This document shows positions 1-5,841 of a stretch of 43,036 nucleotides of DNA, in pieces. Made by a program: the position numbers and the translations under genes. Under the pieces are notes generated by a model. That model saw only the letters and a program-made list of their open reading frames with translations, did not search any database and was not told where the DNA came from. Source of the DNA: an uncultured Mycoplasmatota bacterium (GTDB taxonomy: Bacteria; Bacillota_I; Bacilli_A; Izemoplasmatales; Izemoplasmataceae); assembly GCA_913056275.1 (NCBI GenBank), contig CAJXLP010000008.1, positions 1 through 43,036 on the forward strand, given 5' to 3'. How positions within the stretch are numbered: the first letter of the stretch is position 1; every line of letters begins with the position of its first letter.

Positions 1-15
1 GTGCTCTTCCGATCT
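1..15. other. Residual Illumina adapter sequence
   Basis: The first 15 bases, GTGCTCTTCCGATCT, equal the 3' end of the standard Illumina TruSeq adapter/primer. This is known adapter sequence and not expected in a genome, so it is best read as untrimmed adapter at a contig end. Genomic sequence starts at about base 16, inside a truncated gene. Confidence 0.93.
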
Positions 16-397
16 GAAAAGAAATCATTAAAAACATGATGCCAACCGCGGCGGGATGGAAAATTGTTTTTCCGTATCCACCAAACAGTTGCTTGGCAAA
101 TAAATTGCCAAATACAACACCGACCCCGGCCATCCAAAGTGGTGCGCTAGGTGGCAACATTAACGCATACAACAGCGGAAATACGAGCCAACTTTCGTCA
201 ATCTTTTGTTTTCTTCCTTTAGCAAATACAAAATCAACACCGACACTGAGGCCGATTGAAAGCGCCGCGATTGCGAGCACGTACCATCCAAAGATGATAA
301 ATGATGCGCCTAAAATAACGCCCAGTGCAGCCTCTAAATAGATCAGTTTTTTACCAGTAATTGCGCGACTAACCCATTGGCTTTGCGAGTCACTCAT
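16..397 (-). CDS. RnfD/NqrB-family membrane subunit, N-terminal part (truncated at contig edge)
   Basis: A minus-strand frame opens with ATG at 397 and runs without a stop into the adapter at base 15, giving about 127 residues. It starts MSDSQSQWVSRAITGKK, then has alternating hydrophobic helices, and ends with LFGGYGKTIFHPAAVG, which resembles the conserved flavin-attachment-side loop of the NQR2/RnfD/RnfE family (usually GG.G.N.FNPA..GR). Members of this family are integral FMN/riboflavin-carrying subunits of Na+- or H+-translocating electron transfer complexes. The FMN-site threonine region and the C-terminal half are off the contig. The Asn usual before the Pro is His here, so it may be one of the divergent NqrB-like proteins rather than a canonical Rnf subunit. 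An extended -10 promoter lies about 45 bases upstream. Confidence 0.7.
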
Positions 398-441
398 GAA
401 GTCACCACTTTCTAAATTTATAGATGTATTACACATTCGTC

Positions 442-450
442 ATTATAGCA
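442..450 (-). promoter_or_regulatory. Extended -10 promoter of the RnfD/NqrB-like gene
   Basis: On the minus strand TGCTATAAT is present: a perfect TATAAT with the TGn extension. No good -35 is visible, as expected for extended -10 promoters. The start codon is at 397. Confidence 0.6.
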
Positions 451-509
451 TAATCATGCGTTGATTGCGTAGAGATTTGGCAATGTAAAAGCTTACTTTT
501 ACGATTTTT

Positions 510-1316
510 TCATTTCGTTTTTTTAGACAAATAAGCAATGGCAAATGGCATGAAGTCAGTCATTTGAATCAGTTTCGCATTCGCTTGGCCGATACGTCCT
601 TTTTGCAAGCTAAACGACCTTTCGAATGCTTGGCCAATGGCGGCGAATTCATCAGTCACGTAATCAAACTCATACACGTGGCGAATCTCGGTTTGTCCAT
701 TGTTTTGCTGATAATACATGTCTTTTATCGATCGTTTGGTATAGCTTTGGCTCTCTGCATAATGCAAGGCTGTGACCGTTTCATACGACGTCCCAATGAG
801 ACACACTTTAAATGATCGATCCAGCATTCTTTGAAGAGGGCTTTCCTCATCAAAGGCGTGGCCCGGCGCATGCGGATGTAAAAGTGTATCACCCCCATAC
901 CCCCATGCAGCAAACGCGTTTTTGTAGTGTGCTGAGCGTTTCACACTTTTTAAACTGCGAAAATATTCAGCGACTCGACCAATTGCATAGGTCGGAGTTA
1001 AATCTGCATCATATGGAGGCATGTGGGCTCGAATCTTCTCGACCCAGGCACTTGGAACGGGTGGGTTTTCCCAGTCTGCAGGATCACTCAGGTTACCTGA
1101 TTGAGACGGCATTACTAAGGTTCCGTTGGGTGTGATCACCGTTTGAATGGCTTCAATGAGGGTGCGCTCACCACCAATAATCCAGCCAATGGAAGAAAGG
1201 CTGACATGCAGGATGAGGCCATCTCCTCGTTTTAAGCCGAGGGCCTTTAAGTCTTTAATAAGATCGGCTTTTGAAAGTGGCTCTTTCGTCCGGTCAATGA
1301 CTCTTTTCTCAGACAT
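510..1316 (-). CDS. AAC(3)-family aminoglycoside N-acetyltransferase-like protein
   Basis: A 268-residue antibiotic_NAT (YokD/AAC(3)) fold protein that would transfer acetyl from acetyl-CoA to an amine, classically the 3-amino group of aminoglycosides. Family landmarks visible are HVSLSSIGWIIGG near the N-terminus (CoA-binding region), the central PGHAFDEESPLQ, and CLIGTSYETVTALHYAE with the conserved His and Glu of the active-site segment. The start MSEKRV at 1316 is chosen because AGAGGAAA precedes it; an upstream in-frame start would add five residues without a ribosome binding site. It overlaps the end of the ABC-F gene by 8 nt, so the two are co-translated. Many chromosomal homologues have no proven drug substrate, so resistance is an inference. 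Confidence 0.85.
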   Translation of the reverse strand: MSEKRVIDRTKEPLSKADLIKDLKALGLKRGDGLILHVSLSSIGWIIGGERTLIEAIQTVITPNGTLVMPSQSGNLSDPADWENPPVPSAWVEKIRAHMPPYDADLTPTYAIGRVAEYFRSLKSVKRSAHYKNAFAAWGYGGDTLLHPHAPGHAFDEESPLQRMLDRSFKVCLIGTSYETVTALHYAESQSYTKRSIKDMYYQQNNGQTEIRHVYEFDYVTDEFAAIGQAFERSFSLQKGRIGQANAKLIQMTDFMPFAIAYLSKKTK

Positions 1317-2859
1317 GGGATTTCCTCTCAAGTTGTAGTTCGATGGGGCAAATATCTTCGTAAAAATCTCGTTCGTGAGAGACGAGAATTAACGTCCCTT
1401 CATAGGCAATTAAGGCCTCTTTTAAAGCCTCTTTAATCGCCACATCTAAATGATTGGTCGGTTCATCCAAAATAAAGACATTGCTTTTAACAGGCCACAG
1501 CAAAGCGAGACGAACTTTCGATTGTTCGCCCCCAGATAAGGTTTTGATGGGTCGTGTTGCTTTATCGTTACGGATACCAAAGCGCGCGAGTGTCGCGTAG
1601 ACTTGGCGATTATCAAATGCTGGGAAATGTCCACGGACGACCGAAAACGGGGTCTCTTTAGAGCCAATATGATGATCTTGAGAGAAATAGTTTATCTGCG
1701 CTGTATCAATCCACGTCACATCGCCCTCAAAGGCTTTAAGCTCATCCATAATCGTCCGAATTAAGGTGGTCTTGCCAACCCCATTTTCTCCGGTAATGGC
1801 CCATTTTTCACCGCGACGGATGGTCATATCAATGGGCTCAACTAAAGGCGCATCGTAGCCGATGGATAAGCCATTGATTTGCACGACTTTTTCTCCGGTA
1901 GGCGCGGCGTTGGGAAATTCAAATTGATAGGCTTTCTGTACCTCAACTGGAGCAACACGGTCAAGTTTTGCTAACATTTTTCGGCGGCTTTGGGCGCGCC
2001 TCGTTGTTTTTGCACGGGCAATGTTTTTCGCAATGAACGCTTCGGTTTTTTCAATGAATTTCTGCTGCGCTTTAAACGCTTTTTCGTGTTGATTGGCTCG
2101 CATCTCGCGTTCTTTTAAGTAAAACGCATAATCCCCGCGGTATACACTGATGGTCTTTTGTTCAAGTGCCCACACCACACTGGCGACTTCTTGGGCGATA
2201 CGGGCTTCATGGGTGACAAGTAAAAAAGCGTTGGGCAGGCGTTTTAAATATTTTAATAACCAGTCTACTTGGTTTTCGTCTAAAAAGTTAGATGGTTCAT
2301 CTAACAGCATAATGTCCGCTTTTGAAAGTAAGATTTCTGATAGCTTAACTTTTGAGCGCATCCCACCAGACAGAGTTCCGATGGTTTGCTTTAGTACCTC
2401 GGGTTCTAATCCTAAGCCAGTAATCACTTTGGATATTTCTGTTTGAAATTGATAAAATTCGGACTCATTTAACGTGTCTTGGATTCGGCTCGCTTGCTCA
2501 ATCTTTTTAAACTGCACATCGGCGCTAGATTCGGCGGCTTCTTCGTATAGTTGATGCATGCGCGCTTCGAGGTCAAAGAGCTCTTGGAAAACACCGGATA
2601 AATAATGCAATACAGACTCGTCTTTAGGCAGAACCAAGTGCTGATCTAGAGCTTTAAATCGTTTGTTGGGGTGAAATGAAATCGTCCCTGAATCGGGAGA
2701 TAGTTGGTGCATCAATAGACGCACTAATGTTGATTTTCCAGTGCCATTTGGCCCCAGTAAAACAACGTGCTCACCAGGGAGTAAGCGCGCCGATACATGC
2801 TCGATGAGAGGATTCCCATCATAATTAAAGGTGATTTCTTTCAATTCAATTAAGCTCAT
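1309..2859 (-). CDS. ABC-F family ATPase (ribosome-associated type)
   Basis: A 516-residue soluble protein with two ABC domains and no membrane segment, the ABC-F layout. Domain 1 has Walker A GPNGTGKST (about residue 36), signature LSGGM and Walker B followed by DEPSNFLD. The linker (about 240-310) is rich in Lys, Arg and Ala, as in the P-site tRNA interaction motif. Domain 2 has GENGVGKTT, LSGGEQ and DEPTNHLD. ABC-F proteins act on the ribosome as translation factors, and some protect against ribosome-targeting antibiotics. The paired AAC(3)-like gene directly downstream makes antibiotic protection plausible but unproven. There is no Shine-Dalgarno: a TGCTATAAT promoter lies only 8 nt before the ATG, so the message may be leaderless. 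Length resembles YbiT/YkpA-like ABC-Fs. Confidence 0.9.
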   Translation of the reverse strand: MSLIELKEITFNYDGNPLIEHVSARLLPGEHVVLLGPNGTGKSTLVRLLMHQLSPDSGTISFHPNKRFKALDQHLVLPKDESVLHYLSGVFQELFDLEARMHQLYEEAAESSADVQFKKIEQASRIQDTLNESEFYQFQTEISKVITGLGLEPEVLKQTIGTLSGGMRSKVKLSEILLSKADIMLLDEPSNFLDENQVDWLLKYLKRLPNAFLLVTHEARIAQEVASVVWALEQKTISVYRGDYAFYLKEREMRANQHEKAFKAQQKFIEKTEAFIAKNIARAKTTRRAQSRRKMLAKLDRVAPVEVQKAYQFEFPNAAPTGEKVVQINGLSIGYDAPLVEPIDMTIRRGEKWAITGENGVGKTTLIRTIMDELKAFEGDVTWIDTAQINYFSQDHHIGSKETPFSVVRGHFPAFDNRQVYATLARFGIRNDKATRPIKTLSGGEQSKVRLALLWPVKSNVFILDEPTNHLDVAIKEALKEALIAYEGTLILVSHERDFYEDICPIELQLERKSHV

Positions 2860-2867
2860 CGCGCATT

Positions 2868-2876
2868 ATTATAGCA
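2868..2876 (-). promoter_or_regulatory. Extended -10 promoter of ABC-F gene, probable leaderless start
   Basis: Minus-strand TGCTATAAT ends 8 nt before the ATG at 2859. Transcription starting 6-7 nt after the -10 would give a 5' leader of only 0-2 nt. No SD-like sequence is present between them. Confidence 0.5.
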
Positions 2877-2886
2877 TTTTAAGGCC

Positions 2887-2913
2887 AAAAAAAACGACCC
2901 CTTGGGGTCGTTT
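2887..2913 (-). terminator. Rho-independent terminator after deoxynucleoside kinase
   Basis: On the minus strand a 10-bp stem AAACGACCCC/GGGGTCGTTT is followed by a run of eight U. It lies 5 nt past the kinase stop codon and upstream of the ABC-F promoter. Confidence 0.9.
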
Positions 2914-2917
2914 ACAT

Positions 2918-3520
2918 TCACTTATTGGATAATTTCTTAATATGAGCGAGCGCCGTATCAAGCACGGCTTGGTCATTCATATTGGCATCAATGATTTCAT
3001 ACGGAACGTCATGGATCAAACACTGGGCTTCTAATAATTTTACGTAATCTTTCAACAAGGTTTTGAAATACGGAATGTTAGCATCAAAATTATCGATCTC
3101 TTGCTGGCGGCCTCGCTGTTTTAAGCGTTCAACAAACGTCTCCCAATTAATGTCTAAGATTAGATAAAGGTCAATCGGTTGAATGTCATTCATGTACGCA
3201 TTAAAGACGCCATTATAGAAATTTTTTATCGTTTTATCTTCAATGTTCTTCTGCGCAAATAGCCAGTGCTCAATCATGTGCCGGTCAATGATCACATTGT
3301 CATCATAGGTTTTTTGCGTTTTCCAATGTTTATGCAAAAAATAAATTTGTAAAAGCATTTCGACATCATCCATGCCTTCATATAACCATTTTAATAAAGT
3401 GTTAAACACCGGGTCTTCTTTGGCAAATTCATCCATGTATGGCACGTCTAGTGCGGCGCCTAATTTCTTCACTAATGTGCTTTTTCCTGAGGCAATCATG
3501 CCACCAACTGCTACACGCAT
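2918..3520 (-). CDS. Deoxynucleoside kinase (dAK/dGK family)
   Basis: A 200-residue salvage kinase phosphorylating deoxynucleosides with ATP. It opens with the P-loop GGMIASGKST (residues 6-15), has the DRHMIEHW segment corresponding to the DRS-type ERS/DRS motif, and the lid LKQRGRQQEID with its basic residues. Length matches the short Firmicutes/Mollicutes dAdo/dGuo kinases. AAGGAG lies 6-8 nt before the ATG. The preceding gene has its own terminator and this gene has one too, so it is probably monocistronic. Substrate preference (dA, dG or dC) cannot be read from sequence. Confidence 0.88.
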   Translation of the reverse strand: MRVAVGGMIASGKSTLVKKLGAALDVPYMDEFAKEDPVFNTLLKWLYEGMDDVEMLLQIYFLHKHWKTQKTYDDNVIIDRHMIEHWLFAQKNIEDKTIKNFYNGVFNAYMNDIQPIDLYLILDINWETFVERLKQRGRQQEIDNFDANIPYFKTLLKDYVKLLEAQCLIHDVPYEIIDANMNDQAVLDTALAHIKKLSNK

Positions 3521-3591
3521 TGATAATCTCCTTGAATTTTAACGTCTTTTTTATCATATCATTATTCAGATTTGCTCGGACAAAAAAATCC

Positions 3592-3623
3592 AAAAAAAAA
3601 CCAACCTCGGTATGAGGTTGGTT
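3592..3623 (-). terminator. Terminator of the rhodopsin gene
   Basis: Minus-strand stem AACCAACCTC/GAGGTTGGTT with a 5-nt loop, followed by a U9 tract, 13 nt after the rhodopsin stop codon. Confidence 0.92.
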
Positions 3624-3635
3624 TTAAACCAATGA

Positions 3636-4439
3636 TTAAGCTTCTTTGTAACCTTGTTCTTCTGATAACCATGTCGAAGACACATTGAGCATAACACCGT
3701 AGAAGATTTTTGATGTAACATCTGCAATGGTGTAAAGCACTTGTTGTGCAACGATTGCGATGGCGAGTACTTCAGTTGCTGAGCCACCGAATAATGGCAT
3801 GATGTATGCGACTGGATAAATGGTCCATGCCACATAGAATAACGGTAGAATTGCCGCAAATAGTGGTTCTGCTTTGCTGCCTTTCATATTTGCACGGCCT
3901 TCTTTAATTACTTGCGTAATCAATACTAAGACCCAAATGTAGAATAAGGTTGAGATAACTCCCCAAATAATCCACAATGTAATATCAGTTTCAGCCCCAC
4001 GACCTGGTTCATAGAATTGACCCACGTAACCAGTAATGATCATGAGTGATCCGCTTGCAGTAAAGCGTACGAGATATTTTCTGAACGCTGCGCCTGCGAT
4101 ACCTGCTACGAAAAGAATTTGAATCAGTAAGTGAGGGACATCAATGAGCCAGTTGAGGTAACGGAACCCATTAGTAAATGTCGATTCACCGGATGCGACG
4201 TATTGTCCACCCTCTAATACAAAGGCATCTGCCCAGCTTTGGGATTGTAAATATAATAGTAAGAATGCCGAAACCATAACGACGCCACTTAATACGCTTG
4301 ATGGGCGATATTTAGGAGCGTTATTTTTAATGGTTAAGACGAAATATAGAAGCGCTGCCCCCATAGCAGCAAATCCAAAGGTTAACACATGTTGCACAAC
4401 TTCAAATTGCCATACTGCTAAGCTGCTTAATCCTGTCAT
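3636..4439 (-). CDS. Microbial rhodopsin of the light-driven Na+ pump type (NDQ motif)
   Basis: A 267-residue seven-helix rhodopsin. Helix C reads RYLNWLIDVPHLLIQ with N96, D100 and Q107 in the three pump positions: the NDQ signature of sodium-pumping rhodopsins such as KR2, rather than the DTE/DTD of proton pumps. R93 and W97 are kept. Helix G has LYTIADVTSK with D240 and Schiff-base Lys K244. Helices A and B (LLYFVLTIK, VVMVSAFLLLY) also match KR2 closely, and H17 fits the interprotomer His of KR2. The N-terminus is about 13 residues shorter. AAGGAGG precedes the ATG, a consensus promoter and a terminator flank it, so it is a single-gene unit. No carotenoid cleavage (blh) gene is visible, so retinal supply is unknown. 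In light it would export Na+ (H+ when Na+ is absent). Confidence 0.95.
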   Translation of the reverse strand: MTGLSSLAVWQFEVVQHVLTFGFAAMGAALLYFVLTIKNNAPKYRPSSVLSGVVMVSAFLLLYLQSQSWADAFVLEGGQYVASGESTFTNGFRYLNWLIDVPHLLIQILFVAGIAGAAFRKYLVRFTASGSLMIITGYVGQFYEPGRGAETDITLWIIWGVISTLFYIWVLVLITQVIKEGRANMKGSKAEPLFAAILPLFYVAWTIYPVAYIMPLFGGSATEVLAIAIVAQQVLYTIADVTSKIFYGVMLNVSSTWLSEEQGYKEA

Positions 4440-4473
4440 TTGTTCCTCCTTGATAAATAAATAAGATATTATT

Positions 4474-4502
4474 ATTGTACGCCACGACGCCGTTTATTAC
4501 AA
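4474..4502 (-). promoter_or_regulatory. Sigma-A promoter of the rhodopsin gene
   Basis: On the minus strand TTGTAA (4497-4502) is followed after exactly 17 nt by TACAAT (4474-4479). Predicted start of transcription is near 4467, about 27 nt before the ATG. Confidence 0.8.
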
Positions 4503-4517
4503 TTTAAACGCTTACAA
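4502..4517 (-). promoter_or_regulatory. CcpA cre-like site next to the rhodopsin -35
   Basis: The minus strand reads TTGTAAGCGTTTAAAT, matching the Bacillus cre consensus WTGNAARCGNWWWCAW at all but one position (C to A). Its centre is about 43 bp upstream of the predicted start and it touches the -35 box. It suggests carbon-catabolite control of rhodopsin expression. No ccpA gene is in the window. Confidence 0.45.
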
Positions 4518-4534
4518 AGATTGAAAAAAAACTG

Positions 4535-4557
4535 TTTTTGTGCAATATGCACAAAAA
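4535..4557. repeat. Perfect 23-bp palindrome upstream of rhodopsin
   Basis: TTTTTGTGCA and TGCACAAAAA form perfect 10-bp inverted arms around a 3-nt centre. It lies about 70-90 bp upstream of the rhodopsin transcription start and abuts the U tract of the neighbouring lipoprotein's terminator. Neither strand has a U run after the arms, so it is not itself a standard terminator; an operator or upstream activator site is possible. Confidence 0.6.
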
Positions 4558-4580
4558 AAGCATACCAACTTGGTATGCTT
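4553..4580 (-). terminator. Terminator of the RsgI-like lipoprotein gene
   Basis: Minus-strand stem AAGCATACCAA/TTGGTATGCTT, minimal loop, followed by a U7 tract; it lies 14 nt after the lipoprotein stop codon. Confidence 0.9.
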
Positions 4581-4593
4581 TATAAACTAGTAT

Positions 4594-5430
4594 TTAATCT
4601 GATTGGTTTTGATTACGAATTGCATCTAAGTCTTCTTTGAATTTCCGGAATTCTTCGATTAATTGATTGCGCAGTTCTTCGCGGGTTTGAGGTGGTGTTT
4701 CATCCCCTGAATCTACGGCATCTCGATATTCTTGGATGCGTGCTTGAACGAGTTCTTTGATATCATCTTTAATTTGCGCAGCTTCTTCTTCACGCTCGCT
4801 CTGGTATTCATTCAACTGTGACTCAAAATCGGCATACAGAGTTTCTCTTAATACTTCGCGATCCGTCGCGAGTGCTTCATCAAAGGTAAGGGTCTCATCA
4901 TTTCTCATCGCAGCACGGATCAGAATGACATGACCGACTGAAATATCATAGTCGTCGGCAGTAGCCTGGATGTCTTCGTAATATGCAGCACCATCTTCGA
5001 CTGCGGCTTGCACGCCTTTATTATCAAGATAAGTCTGAATGCGTGATTGAACAGACGCTCTCAAAGATTCTAAATCTTCTTCGGCTGATGACGTCAATGA
5101 TACAACGACTACATTGTCGCTGCGAGTAACGTCTACATAGCCCGTTTCGATCGCTGAATCTAAAAAGAGTTCAAGTGCGGCTTCGTAAGTTAAGCCGATG
5201 AAGCTTAAATCTGCCGCGACAATTTCAGCGTCTTCGTTGGATAATACATACCCGGTAATAACGCCATCTTCATCCAGAGTGAATGTGATGGAAGGGTTGA
5301 TATCAATGGTCATTACCGTGGATGCGTCTTCTGGGTTGTAAGTCGGCGTCTCGTCTGTTAAGGTAGGTTCAGCACAGGCGGCTAAGAAAATTATAGCCAA
5401 CAGAGTAATGGATAAAAATATTTTTTTCAT
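4594..5430 (-). CDS. Lipoprotein with RsgI-type extracytoplasmic domain
   Basis: A 278-residue predicted lipoprotein. The signal peptide ends in the lipobox LAAC (Cys at about residue 19). Residues about 38-150 start with TVMTIDINPSITFTLDEDG and GYVLSNEDAEIV, the pattern of the middle domain of RsgI anti-sigma-I factors, which in Clostridia and Bacilli sits outside the cell. The cytoplasmic RsgI N-terminal domain and transmembrane helix are absent: the module is lipid-anchored instead. The remainder is highly acidic and helical (about 190-278), likely coiled coil. Two flanking genes are unrelated, so its partner is unknown. It has AGAAGGG as ribosome binding site, a consensus promoter and its own terminator. 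A surface sensor or adhesion role is speculative. Confidence 0.75.
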   Translation of the reverse strand: MKKIFLSITLLAIIFLAACAEPTLTDETPTYNPEDASTVMTIDINPSITFTLDEDGVITGYVLSNEDAEIVAADLSFIGLTYEAALELFLDSAIETGYVDVTRSDNVVVVSLTSSAEEDLESLRASVQSRIQTYLDNKGVQAAVEDGAAYYEDIQATADDYDISVGHVILIRAAMRNDETLTFDEALATDREVLRETLYADFESQLNEYQSEREEEAAQIKDDIKELVQARIQEYRDAVDSGDETPPQTREELRNQLIEEFRKFKEDLDAIRNQNQSD

Positions 5431-5451
5431 AGTATCCCTTCTTTCATCTTT

Positions 5452-5480
5452 ATTATACGCCTGAGAATCTTATACTTCAA
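5452..5480 (-). promoter_or_regulatory. Promoter of the RsgI-like lipoprotein gene
   Basis: Minus-strand TTGAAG (5475-5480), a 17-nt spacer and a perfect TATAAT (5452-5457), ending about 20 nt before the start codon. Confidence 0.8.
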
Positions 5481-5517
5481 GGCATTGACATTAGCTATAC
5501 TAAGAAGTGTTTTTCCC

Positions 5518-5546
5518 TTGCATTTGTATACCCCATAGGGTATTAT
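5518..5546 (+). promoter_or_regulatory. Promoter and CsoR-type operator of the redox operon
   Basis: TTGCAT (5518-5523), a 17-nt spacer and TATTAT (5541-5546). Inside the spacer and reaching the -10 lies the inverted repeat ATACCC-CATA-GGGTAT (5528-5543), the GC-centred palindrome typical of CsoR/RcnR-family operators in Firmicutes. A repressor bound here would occlude RNA polymerase. The adjacent gene encodes a CsoR-family protein, so autoregulation is expected. Confidence 0.75.
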
Positions 5547-5576
5547 ACATTTGGCTCATTGGCAAGGAGAATGATT

Positions 5577-5828
5577 ATGATTTGTGACCAAAATGTTAAA
5601 AATCGCATCAAACGGGCGCAAGGCCAAATGACTGGCGTCTTAACAATGATGGATAGCGATCTTGCCTGTGAAGATATCATCACGCAATTAAAAGCCATTC
5701 GTTCTAGTATTGACAAAGCGATTGGTGTTTTAACTGCTGATAATATTTTGCAAGCTTTAAATTCAGAATCTGACCTAGACCAAGAAACGCTTCAAGAAGC
5801 GCTTAATTTGGTTATAAAGGGTCGCTAG
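5577..5828 (+). CDS. CsoR/CstR-family transcriptional repressor with a single conserved Cys
   Basis: An 83-residue all-alpha CsoR-family repressor (DUF156): NRIKRAQGQMTGV is the hallmark first helix, then C31 in DLACEDIITQL. The second metal or thiol positions of CsoR (His and Cys in helix 2) or CstR (second Cys) are replaced by TADNILQAL, so Cu(I) coordination of the CsoR type and the two-Cys persulfide chemistry of CstR are both unlikely in canonical form; an extra C3 is present. The start at 5577 is chosen because AAGGAGA lies 6 nt upstream; an upstream TTG would place that SD inside the gene. It heads an operon with a flavin disulfide reductase and a double-CxxC protein, so the signal is probably a thiol-reactive or oxidative stress. 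Confidence 0.85.
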   Translation: MICDQNVKNRIKRAQGQMTGVLTMMDSDLACEDIITQLKAIRSSIDKAIGVLTADNILQALNSESDLDQETLQEALNLVIKGR

Positions 5829-5841
5829 AAAGGAGGAACAA

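Noticed and set aside
36-341. A 101-residue open frame on the plus strand
   Set aside because: It is the antisense of the RnfD/NqrB-like coding sequence; no SD and no family resemblance, whereas the minus strand reads as a clear membrane protein.
485-502. GTAAAAG-CTTA-CTTTTAC hairpin after the AAC(3)-like gene as its terminator
   Set aside because: On the gene's strand the stem is weak and followed by ATTGCC rather than a U run, so it was not listed as a terminator.
5485-5490. TTGACA as the -35 of the csoR-type operon
   Set aside because: No -10 lies at 16-18 nt downstream; the TTGCAT/TATTAT pair around the operator fits better.
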